Positions 1 through 6,879 of a DNA stretch of 8,656 bases are shown here, in pieces; the first letter of the stretch is position 1; every line of letters starts with the position of its first letter. The position numbers and the translations under genes were made by a program. This DNA comes from Bacteroidia bacterium (GTDB taxonomy: Bacteria; Bacteroidota; Bacteroidia; Flavobacteriales; Flavobacteriaceae): contig JAUICT010000066.1 in assembly GCA_030429325.1 (NCBI GenBank), positions 1 through 8,656 on the forward strand, given 5' to 3'. The notes beneath the pieces are model-generated. The model saw only the letters and a program-made list of their open reading frames with translations. It ran no database searches and had not been told where the DNA came from.

Positions 1-2622
1 GCATTGGCCTTACGGGAAAAATTGGGTCAGCAGTTGGAACTCTCCATGAGCTACACACAAATAGGCGCCATTAATCTAGAAATGAACCAACTCATTGAAG
101 CTGAAAAAAACATCCTTTCTGCCATAGCCATATCTGAAACCATTGGGGCACGGCCACAGCTTCAGGAAAATTTTGGCATCCTCTCCAGAATTTATGAACG
201 TAAAGGCGATTTGAAAAAAGCGCTTGAGTATAAAAATAGATTCATCACCTTGAAAGACAGTCTTTTCAATGAAGCCAAATCCAAGCAGATTGAAGAGCTA
301 CAAGTACGGTTTGATACCCAGAAAAAACAAGATGCCATCACTGCGCTTCAAAAAGATGCAGAAATAAGTGGGCTCAAGATACGGCAACAGAAAACGCTAA
401 GAAACATTGTCATTGGACTTGCATTGGGCATAGTGCTATTTCTTTGGTTTGCCTTTAACCGATACAAACAGGAGCAACGGGTGAAACAAGCCGATGAAGA
501 AAAGAAACGCGCGGTTTTGGAAGAGCGCAAACGTACGGAGATTGAAAAGCAACGGGTTTCCGAACTCCAAAAAATAGATGCCCTTAAAGATGAGTTCCTT
601 GCCAATACTTCCCACGAACTGCGCACGCCATTGGTCGGTATTATTGGATTGACCGAATCCTTGAAGGACGGCATTGCGGGCAAACTACCTAAAGCTGCGC
701 TGGAAAACCTGGATATGATTTCAAGTAGTGGCAAACGGTTGTCCCATTTGGTCAATGATATCCTGGATTTCTCAAAATTGAAAAACAACGACTTATCCTT
801 GGTTCGTCAGGCCGTGGATATCCTTGCCGTATCCAATATTGTGCTACGTCTCTCGCAACCCTTGCTACAGGACAAAAATCTAAAGCTCATCAATTCAATC
901 CCAAAAGATATTCCACCTGTGGATGCTGATGAAAACCGATTACAGCAAATCATGCACAACCTCATTGGCAACGCCATTAAGTTTACCGAGAAAGGATACA
1001 TCACCCTATTTGCCGAGGTCAAGGATAACTTCGTGGCCATCTCGGTATCGGATACTGGAATTGGAATTCCACAGGACAAACAGCAAGTCATTTTCAATTC
1101 GTTTGAGCAGGGCGATGGATCCACACAAAGAACCTATGGGGGCACCGGACTTGGTCTTTCTGTCACCAAACAGTTGGTGGAGTTGCACGGAGGAACCATT
1201 CAGGTTGAATCCGAACCGGGCAAAGGCTCCATATTTACATTTACCCTACCCAAGAGCGATGTCACCCGAAAAGAGCTCAAACAAAGAACCCGAGATGCCC
1301 AGGATTATATTCAGCCTATGGTTAAGGGAAACGAACGGCCAACCACACAACGTAAAGTAGCCAAAGTGGAAGGGGAATCACCCACAATTCTTGTTGTGGA
1401 CGATGAGCCGATCAATCGTAGGGTTTTGGAAAATCATCTTACCATAGCCGGATATGAGGTCATCGAAGCAAGTTCCGGTAAGGAAGCCCTGAAATTATTG
1501 AACAACAATACGCCGTTTCAGCTTATACTTCTTGATATCATGATGCCGGGCATGTCTGGTTACGAGGTATGTGAAAACATCCGCATGAAACACACCGCCA
1601 GTGATTTGCCCATCATCTTACTCACCGCCAAAAACACAGTAAACGATCTTGTGATTGGATTTAAGGCAGGTGCCAATGATTATTTGACCAAACCATTTTC
1701 CAAAGGCGAGTTGTTGAGTCGAATCAAGACCCACATTAACCTGAACACCATCCATAGGGCCACATCCAAGTTTGTTCCATCGGAATTTGTGCAATCCGTT
1801 GGCAAGGAATCCATTACCGACATTAAACTGGGTGACCATATTGAAAAAAATGTTACGGTTCTTTTTTCTGATATTCGGGATTACACTTCCCTTTCGGAAG
1901 GAATGACCCCGGAACAGAACTTTAAATTTGTGAATGCCTATGTAGGTAGAATGGGGCCAATTATTAAGGAAAACGAAGGGTTCGTAAATCAATATTTAGG
2001 CGATGGCATTATGGCGCTGTTTCCCAAATCTCCAGAGAATGCCTTGGATGCCGCCATTGAAATGCAGCGCACCCTTAGTCTCTACAACAAAAGAAGGGTC
2101 GAAGAAAAAGGATACAAACCATTATCCATTGGGGTTGGATTGCATACCGGTCCCCTGATTATGGGAATCATCGGGGATGACAAAAGAAATGATCCTGCTG
2201 TAATTGCCGACACCGTGAACAGTGCAGCACGGGTCGAAGGGGTCACCAAACACTTTGGGGCCAAAATCATTATCAGCGAAAGCAGCATCAACACCATGAA
2301 AGACGTTTCCGGATTCAATTTTAGATATCTGGGCAAAGTGCGGGTAAAAGGCAAGCAAAAGGCCATTGAAATTTATGAATGTATTGACGGCGACAGTATC
2401 GAGAGCATCTCATTAAAACTGGAAACACTATCGCACTACAGAGAGGGTATCCAAGCATTTTATAAAGGCCTGTTCAATGAAGCATCCACTGCTTTTCAAT
2501 GGGTCCTCTACAAAAATCCAGGGGACACAGTGGTTCAATACTTAAATGAACAAGCCAAAAAATATGCCGTAATCGGTGCGCCGGAGGGTTGGACCTCAGG
2601 TACCGTCATGCAGGAAAAATAA
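1..2622 (+). CDS. Hybrid histidine kinase with receiver and C-terminal class III nucleotide cyclase domain (5' end outside window)
   Basis: Membrane-anchored signalling protein. The frame is open from base 1, so the true start lies upstream. Residues here are numbered from the TTG at base 4. Order seen: TPR-like helices (about 1-95), coiled coil, one membrane segment (about 134-152), a charged coiled coil, HisKA with SHELRTPL and phospho-acceptor His204, then HATPase with N323, DTGIGIP (350-356) and GGTGLGLS (379-386). A receiver follows with D466/D467, phospho-acceptor D511, T541 and K563. A class III cyclase domain spans about 613-790 with metal-binding D623 and D667 (44 apart, as in the family) and transition-state N739 and R743. 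The tail (about 800-860) looks TPR-like. The likely logic is that a sensed signal drives phosphorelay to the receiver, which controls the cyclase. Odd point: the substrate-selecting Lys position is Gln663 and the Thr/Asp position is Ala732, so activity and product (cAMP, cGMP or none) are uncertain. The sensed signal is unknown. Domain calls are firm; the regulatory logic is inferred. Confidence 0.93.
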   Translation, partial: ALALREKLGQQLELSMSYTQIGAINLEMNQLIEAEKNILSAIAISETIGARPQLQENFGILSRIYERKGDLKKALEYKNRFITLKDSLFNEAKSKQIEELQVRFDTQKKQDAITALQKDAEISGLKIRQQKTLRNIVIGLALGIVLFLWFAFNRYKQEQRVKQADEEKKRAVLEERKRTEIEKQRVSELQKIDALKDEFLANTSHELRTPLVGIIGLTESLKDGIAGKLPKAALENLDMISSSGKRLSHLVNDILDFSKLKNNDLSLVRQAVDILAVSNIVLRLSQPLLQDKNLKLINSIPKDIPPVDADENRLQQIMHNLIGNAIKFTEKGYITLFAEVKDNFVAISVSDTGIGIPQDKQQVIFNSFEQGDGSTQRTYGGTGLGLSVTKQLVELHGGTIQVESEPGKGSIFTFTLPKSDVTRKELKQRTRDAQDYIQPMVKGNERPTTQRKVAKVEGESPTILVVDDEPINRRVLENHLTIAGYEVIEASSGKEALKLLNNNTPFQLILLDIMMPGMSGYEVCENIRMKHTASDLPIILLTAKNTVNDLVIGFKAGANDYLTKPFSKGELLSRIKTHINLNTIHRATSKFVPSEFVQSVGKESITDIKLGDHIEKNVTVLFSDIRDYTSLSEGMTPEQNFKFVNAYVGRMGPIIKENEGFVNQYLGDGIMALFPKSPENALDAAIEMQRTLSLYNKRRVEEKGYKPLSIGVGLHTGPLIMGIIGDDKRNDPAVIADTVNSAARVEGVTKHFGAKIIISESSINTMKDVSGFNFRYLGKVRVKGKQKAIEIYECIDGDSIESISLKLETLSHYREGIQAFYKGLFNEASTAFQWVLYKNPGDTVVQYLNEQAKKYAVIGAPEGWTSGTVMQEK

Positions 2623-2623
2623 T

Positions 2624-5600
2624 TCACATTTGACCCACATATTCAGGTTCCTTCGAATAAGCCAAGGCTGAATACTGCTGAAACCGCTTATCAATAGTTT
2701 GTTGAATATAGTGGATTGATTCAGTTACTGCATCAGGTTCATTTTCCAAAATGATTTTGAACCGTTTTTCCATACGTAAATAATCCTCCACAGGAATATG
2801 GGGTCTAGCCGAATCCAATTGCATCGGTTCCTGTCCCTTCATTTTTCTATTTGGGTCATTACGATACAACAACCATTGTCCTGATGCTACCGCCGCTTTG
2901 TGGTATTTGGACGGATGCTTCATATCAATACCATGAGCCGGACTATGGCAATAGGCAATGATGATGGATGGTCCGTCATATTTTTCCGCTTCCAAGAAGG
3001 CTTGTAAGGTTTGTTCTTGGTCTGCCCCAATGGCTACGGAGGCCACATAGACATCTTCATACTGCATGGCCAAGAATCCTAAATCCTTTTTTTGTTTCTG
3101 TTTGCCTTTTGCCGCAAATTTTGCAGTTGCCCCAAAAGGAGTGGCCTTTGACATCTGTCCGCCAGTATTGGAATACACCTCGTTGTCCAGAACCAAAATG
3201 TTCACGTTCTTTCCCGATGCCAACACATGGTCCAATCCGCCATAACCAATATCATAGGCCCAACCATCACCACCAACGATCCATACACTCTTCTTTACCA
3301 AACTGTCCACATCCTGTAATAACTGTTGTGCTTCGGGCATTTGCACTTTCTTCAGTACAGCCTTCAATTGTTCAATACGATTTCTTTGTTGATTGATTTC
3401 ACCCTCGGTGGCTTGCCTGGCATTTAAAATATCCCAAACCAATCGGTCTCCAATAAACCCTGAAAGCTTTTGAAGTAGCTTCTTAGCTTCCAATTCCTGT
3501 TGGTCCAAGGACAATCTATACCCCAAACCAAACTCCGCATTGTCCTCAAACAAGGAGTTGGACCAGGCAGGTCCCCTGCCCTCCTTGGTTTTGCCCCATG
3601 GTGTGGTGGGAAGCGCTCCCCCAAAAATGGAACTTGCCCCGGTGGCATTGGCCACCAACAAACGATCACCAAACAATTGCGACATTAATTTTAAGTAAGG
3701 GGCCTGTCCACAACCATCCTCCCCCATGGGGTACTTGAACAGGGGTTCCTGCAGTTGCTGCTGACTTACTTTGGAAGCATCAATACTATTTCGGTCCATC
3801 TCGGGTATGGTATCGAAATAATCCCAATGTTCCCTTTCCTGCTCCAAACGGGATTTGCCATGGGTCATTACGAGGGCTTTTGCTGGACAGGCGTCCGCAC
3901 AATTGTGACAACCTGTACACTGATTGGGATTTACCTGAATGGTGTAGTCCAACAAGTTGAAACTTTCCATATCGAACAACATTTTGGTAGATTTCCAGCC
4001 AGATGGAGCCTCATCCAATACTTTCCTATCATAGGCTTTTATGCGAAGGGCCCCAGACGGACATACCATACTGCAAGCGCCACACTGGGTGCACAAATCT
4101 GGATTCCAATCTGGAAGCTCTCTTGTCAATTTCCTTTGATTATAGGCTGATGTCCCGGTCGGATATGTCCCATCAACAGGGAGCATACTCACAGGAACGC
4201 TATCTCCTTTTCCCGCCAAAAGTTTTCCAAGAAGTGACTGTGAAAAAGCCTCATCTTCACACAACTCTTGTTCGTTATTTTGATTTTTGGATGACGTATC
4301 CACCCTTTTAATTTCTTCACGGCCAATGGAAATGATTTCATTGTTGACAACTGGACTGTTCATTATCAAATAGCTGGCATGCAAGACGGAAATGTTTTTA
4401 CCACTATTCTTTATATATTCCGATAGTTTTTCACTGTTGACCGCATAGAGCTTCACCTGCTTCTTTTGGATGGTCTTTTGGGTTTCCTCGGAAAGTGCCT
4501 TCCACACTTCGGTGGGCTGGTCTTCGGATAGCACCACTACCACCCCTTGAAAGGCCACACGGTCCAATACAGAGTCTTTTTCAAGAAACTGAAGATTTTC
4601 GCAGGCCACAAAACTAGCATGCGATACCAAGAAGGGTGCCTTTATGGGCGAATTTGAGACTCGAAAGTTTGCCACATACCTAGCATTCGATTTGCTATAG
4701 CTACATTCTTCATAGCCTTGCACAAACTTGCCTTCTGTATTTCCCACATACTGCAAAAGGTTTTTAAACTGTTCGGAAGTTTTGGAATTTTTAATTGAGT
4801 AGAACAAGGCCTGACCATCAAAGGGAATGGCAATTTCAGTTTCCAGCTTGGGAAGGCTCAAATGGGTCACATCGTCCGAAATGCCTACTGTAAAATTATT
4901 CTTCGGCACTTCTTGCTTCAAATTGGAGATAATGGATTTGACCATAGTGGGTGTAAACTCCTTGGAGCCCAACCCATATCTTCCTCCAATGATCTTGGGA
5001 AGGAAACCACTTGCTTGGTTTTGCACCAAGGCTTGGGTCACATCCAGATACAAGGGTTCCCCTAATGAACCAGGTTCTTTGGTCCGATCCAAAACGGCGA
5101 TGGCCTTGCAGGTCTCCGGTAGGCTTTTGATAAAGTGTTCCACACTGAAAGGTCTATACAATCGCACCTTGACCAGTCCAATTTTTTCTCCCTGGGTATT
5201 TAGATGACCTATGGTGGTTTCAATGGTTTCGGTGCCTGAGGCCATGGCAATGATCACTTGTTCTGCTTGCGGATGTCCCACATACTCAAAAATGTGGTAC
5301 TGCCTTCCGGTAAGCTCGGCAAATTCATTCATTTTTTGTTGTACGATTTCCGGACAGGCATTGTAATAGGTATTCACCGCTTCCCTGCTCTGAAAAAATA
5401 CATCGGGGCCTTGGGAGGTTCCCCTAATCACAGGAGCATTGGGATTCAAGGCTCTGTTTTTATGAGACTTTATTTTATCCTTATCCATCATCTTTCCAAT
5501 GTGGTCATCGGTTACTGCTTTTATTTTGGAAACTTCATGCGAAGTTCTAAAGCCATCAAAAAAATGCACAAATGGAATTCTTGATGCCAAGGATGCCGCT

Positions 5601-6073
5601 TGGGAAATCAGTGCAAAATCCATGGCTTCCTGAACCGAGGCCGAGCCCAATAGAGCATATCCGGTATTCCGAACGGCCATGACATCGCTATGGTCCCCAA
5701 AAACGGACAAGGCATGTGTTGCCTCAGATCTTGTGGCCACATGGATTACATTTGGGCTAAGTTCGCCCGCTATTTTGTACATATTGGGCATCATCAAAAG
5801 CAATCCTTGCGATGCCGTAAACGTAGAGGTCAATGATCCGGTCTGCAAGGCACCGTGCATGGCCCCAGCCACACCGGCTTCGCTTTGCATTTCAAAAACC
5901 GAAGGAACATGACCAAAAATATTTTCGTGTTGGTAAGCGCTCCACTCCTCTACCAGTTCAGACATTTCCGAGGATGGAGTAATGGGATATATGGGAAATA
6001 CCTCATTGGTACGATAGGCCACATGTGCTACGGCCTGATTTCCATTTACGATACTGTATTTCTGGTTTTGCAT
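2624..6073 (-). CDS. nifJ: Pyruvate:ferredoxin (flavodoxin) oxidoreductase homologue lacking proximal-cluster cysteines
   Basis: Single-chain PFOR homologue of 1149 residues (family about 1170-1230). The canonical reaction is pyruvate + CoA + oxidised ferredoxin giving acetyl-CoA + CO2 + reduced ferredoxin, in the cytoplasm. N-terminal catalytic domain: YPITPSS with T32, E65 in MQSEAG and R115, matching T31, E64 and R114 of the Desulfovibrio africanus enzyme. The GRYGLGSKEFTP motif follows, then a gamma-type domain (VACEN, near 495). Two complete ferredoxin motifs are present: C661/C664/C667/C671 and C719/C722/C725/C729. The C-terminal thiamine diphosphate domain has GGDGWAYDIG (D936) and YSNTGGQ (N969). 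Odd point: of the four proximal-cluster ligands (C812, C815, C840, C1071 in D. africanus, constant offset 27) only C788 remains. The others are E785, A813 and S1044, with a new Cys at 1042. Thus catalysis at thiamine looks intact but the internal electron wire appears broken or rebuilt. ATG start at 6073; no clear ribosome binding site. It lies downstream of osmC on the same strand, behind a terminator. The symbol is given by homology only. Confidence 0.93.
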   Translation of the reverse strand: MQNQKYSIVNGNQAVAHVAYRTNEVFPIYPITPSSEMSELVEEWSAYQHENIFGHVPSVFEMQSEAGVAGAMHGALQTGSLTSTFTASQGLLLMMPNMYKIAGELSPNVIHVATRSEATHALSVFGDHSDVMAVRNTGYALLGSASVQEAMDFALISQAASLASRIPFVHFFDGFRTSHEVSKIKAVTDDHIGKMMDKDKIKSHKNRALNPNAPVIRGTSQGPDVFFQSREAVNTYYNACPEIVQQKMNEFAELTGRQYHIFEYVGHPQAEQVIIAMASGTETIETTIGHLNTQGEKIGLVKVRLYRPFSVEHFIKSLPETCKAIAVLDRTKEPGSLGEPLYLDVTQALVQNQASGFLPKIIGGRYGLGSKEFTPTMVKSIISNLKQEVPKNNFTVGISDDVTHLSLPKLETEIAIPFDGQALFYSIKNSKTSEQFKNLLQYVGNTEGKFVQGYEECSYSKSNARYVANFRVSNSPIKAPFLVSHASFVACENLQFLEKDSVLDRVAFQGVVVVLSEDQPTEVWKALSEETQKTIQKKQVKLYAVNSEKLSEYIKNSGKNISVLHASYLIMNSPVVNNEIISIGREEIKRVDTSSKNQNNEQELCEDEAFSQSLLGKLLAGKGDSVPVSMLPVDGTYPTGTSAYNQRKLTRELPDWNPDLCTQCGACSMVCPSGALRIKAYDRKVLDEAPSGWKSTKMLFDMESFNLLDYTIQVNPNQCTGCHNCADACPAKALVMTHGKSRLEQEREHWDYFDTIPEMDRNSIDASKVSQQQLQEPLFKYPMGEDGCGQAPYLKLMSQLFGDRLLVANATGASSIFGGALPTTPWGKTKEGRGPAWSNSLFEDNAEFGLGYRLSLDQQELEAKKLLQKLSGFIGDRLVWDILNARQATEGEINQQRNRIEQLKAVLKKVQMPEAQQLLQDVDSLVKKSVWIVGGDGWAYDIGYGGLDHVLASGKNVNILVLDNEVYSNTGGQMSKATPFGATAKFAAKGKQKQKKDLGFLAMQYEDVYVASVAIGADQEQTLQAFLEAEKYDGPSIIIAYCHSPAHGIDMKHPSKYHKAAVASGQWLLYRNDPNRKMKGQEPMQLDSARPHIPVEDYLRMEKRFKIILENEPDAVTESIHYIQQTIDKRFQQYSALAYSKEPEYVGQM

Positions 6074-6104
6074 GGGAGCGAGGTAAAAAAATTGCTAGTT
6101 GGAT

Positions 6105-6142
6105 AAAAAAATAAGCCGCCCATTTTTAGGCGGCTTATTTTT
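6105..6142 (-). terminator. Intrinsic terminator after osmC, before the PFOR gene
   Basis: A perfect 14-bp inverted repeat pairs 6107-6120 (AAAAATAAGCCGCC on plus) with 6129-6142, around an 8-base loop. Read on the minus strand, it has a GC-rich stem core followed by a run of seven T (6111-6105). It starts 8 bases after the osmC stop codon and ends 31 bases before the PFOR ATG. It should end most osmC transcripts. Expression of the PFOR gene then needs read-through or a promoter inside or beside the hairpin. Confidence 0.9.
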
Positions 6143-6150
6143 AATTGATC

Positions 6151-6702
6151 TTACTTTTCAAATTCGATGGTAACCGGAGTTGGGTTGGTTATCATATCAA
6201 ATACAGGAGAGAATTGTGACAAGGCTCTCAATTGCTCTTCGGAAGCATCGGACTTCACTTTGAATTTCACAGTGATACCCTTGTATCCTTTGCGTACTTC
6301 TGGATCTAGTCCCAAGAACCCGTGAAGGTCAGCTTCACCACTCAAAGTACTTTCCATACCTTCAATGTCAATACCGTTGGCAGCGGCGTGGTAAGCCATT
6401 GCACCAGTTAAACAGGAACCCAAGGCGTGCAAAATGATTTCTGCTGGGTTGGGTGCTTGATCCTTGCCCAAAAGCACCTCAACGTGGTCGGCCTCCAAGG
6501 TAAAGTCTCCTTTTCTGGTGGGGTGCTCCTGCCCTACACCATAATAATCTTGGATGCTGGTCACACAATGACCTCCTTCAATCCAGTTGTTTTTGGCCCT
6601 GAACTCGAACTTGGCCAATTCTGGGGTTTCTTGTACTGCGTTGATCGTGTCTACGAGTTGATCTACGTTTACTCCGTTCTTAATGTTTGCTGTTGTAATC
6701 AT
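6151..6702 (-). CDS. OsmC-family protein, single-cysteine type
   Basis: A 183-residue OsmC/Ohr-fold protein. Family members are cytoplasmic dimers, and the founding members reduce organic hydroperoxides using two cysteines. Seen here: an N-terminal extension (about 1-35), GVGQEHPTRKGDF (55-67), then the central helix motif NPAEIILHALGSCLTG with Cys97, followed by YHAAANGIDIEG. The C-terminal part carries SPVFDMITNPTPV, where classical OsmC/Ohr proteins have CPV. The second redox cysteine is replaced by Ser165, so the two-cysteine peroxidase cycle is unlikely. An extra Cys46 (GGHCV) might stand in but is not expected to be equivalent. The protein belongs to a broad OsmC-like subgroup of uncertain function. 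ATG at 6702 is supported by an AT-rich leader and a sigma-54-type promoter 47 bases upstream. Its placement under an enhancer-binding activator and ahead of a PFOR homologue suggests a role linked to redox or thiol stress; this is inferred. Confidence 0.93.
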   Translation of the reverse strand: MITTANIKNGVNVDQLVDTINAVQETPELAKFEFRAKNNWIEGGHCVTSIQDYYGVGQEHPTRKGDFTLEADHVEVLLGKDQAPNPAEIILHALGSCLTGAMAYHAAANGIDIEGMESTLSGEADLHGFLGLDPEVRKGYKGITVKFKVKSDASEEQLRALSQFSPVFDMITNPTPVTIEFEK

Positions 6703-6720
6703 GTTTTTAGATTTTTAAGA

Positions 6721-6732
6721 TTAATTGATTAA
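6721..6732. repeat. Third copy of TTAATTGAT in the osmC leader
   Basis: TTAATTGATTAA lies between the predicted transcription start (about 6738) and the osmC ATG. Its first nine bases repeat both arms of the large inverted repeat at 6772-6796. It could be a weaker site for the same DNA-binding protein, or chance in AT-rich DNA. Evidence is repetition only. Confidence 0.4.
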
Positions 6733-6748
6733 CATTTGCCTTAGAAGA

Positions 6749-6764
6749 TGCATTTGCCATGCCA
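6749..6764 (-). promoter_or_regulatory. Sigma-54 (-24/-12) promoter for osmC
   Basis: On the minus strand the sequence reads TGGCATGGCAAATGCA. Against the sigma-54 consensus TGGCAC-N5-TTGC it has one mismatch in each element, with the invariant GG and GC at the exact 12-base phase. This puts transcription start near 6738 and gives a leader of about 36 bases to the osmC ATG. The upstream activator of the sigma-54 class, the IHF-like site and the triplicate repeat in the same gap all support the call. No promoter mapping is available. Confidence 0.8.
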
Positions 6765-6771
6765 AAAAACA

Positions 6772-6796
6772 TAATTAATTGATTATCAATTAATTA
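6772..6796. promoter_or_regulatory. Perfect 12-bp inverted repeat with IHF-type consensus
   Basis: Arms TAATTAATTGAT (6772-6783) and ATCAATTAATTA (6785-6796) are exact reverse complements around one base. The right arm plus the central T (6784-6796) fits the IHF consensus WATCAANNNNTTR with no mismatch. So does the left arm with the central base on the other strand. It is centred about 46 bases upstream of the predicted start, between promoter and enhancer repeats, where IHF or HU commonly bends DNA at sigma-54 promoters. It may instead be an operator for a dimeric repressor. The consensus comes from E. coli and its use in Bacteroidota is assumed. Confidence 0.6.
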
Positions 6797-6821
6797 AAAT
6801 CAAAAACAACACATAGAACAC

Positions 6822-6875
6822 TTACGAAATTTCGTTGATTTACGATATTTCGTTAGCGTATTTACGGGATTTCGT
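6822..6875. promoter_or_regulatory. Triplicate enhancer (upstream activating) sites TTACGNNATTTCGT
   Basis: Three copies occur at 6822-6835, 6840-6853 and 6862-6875, identical at 12 of 14 positions and spaced 18 and 22 bases apart. The first contains the perfect palindrome ACGAAATTTCGT. All contain ATTTCGT, the half-site recalled for the E. coli activator FhlA (CATTTCGTACGAAATG). They are centred about 92, 110 and 132 bases upstream of the predicted sigma-54 start and begin 5 bases beyond the activator's stop codon. They are the probable binding sites of the activator encoded next door. A mRNA structural role at the activator 3' end is a less likely alternative. Confidence 0.75.
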
Positions 6876-6879
6876 CAAT

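Noticed and set aside
923..1360. Open frame of 145 codons in another plus frame within the kinase gene
   Set aside because: It lies fully inside the strongly supported kinase frame (HATPase region), shows no recognisable domain, and has the residue composition of an out-of-frame shadow.
2968..3396. Plus-strand open frame of 142 codons opposite the PFOR thiamine domain
   Set aside because: It is antisense to conserved PFOR sequence, and its His/Pro/Arg-rich composition is typical of an antisense shadow.
6765..6803. Possible Bacteroidota housekeeping promoter (TATGTTTT resembling TANNTTTG) on the minus strand upstream of osmC
   Set aside because: The -7-like element is near consensus but no TTG sits at the required -33 spacing. 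The sigma-54 element explains the region better.
6703..6879. Small RNA or riboswitch in the activator-osmC gap
   Set aside because: The repeats and palindrome fit protein-binding sites around a sigma-54 promoter. No riboswitch-like conserved core or downstream terminator was seen in the 36-base leader.
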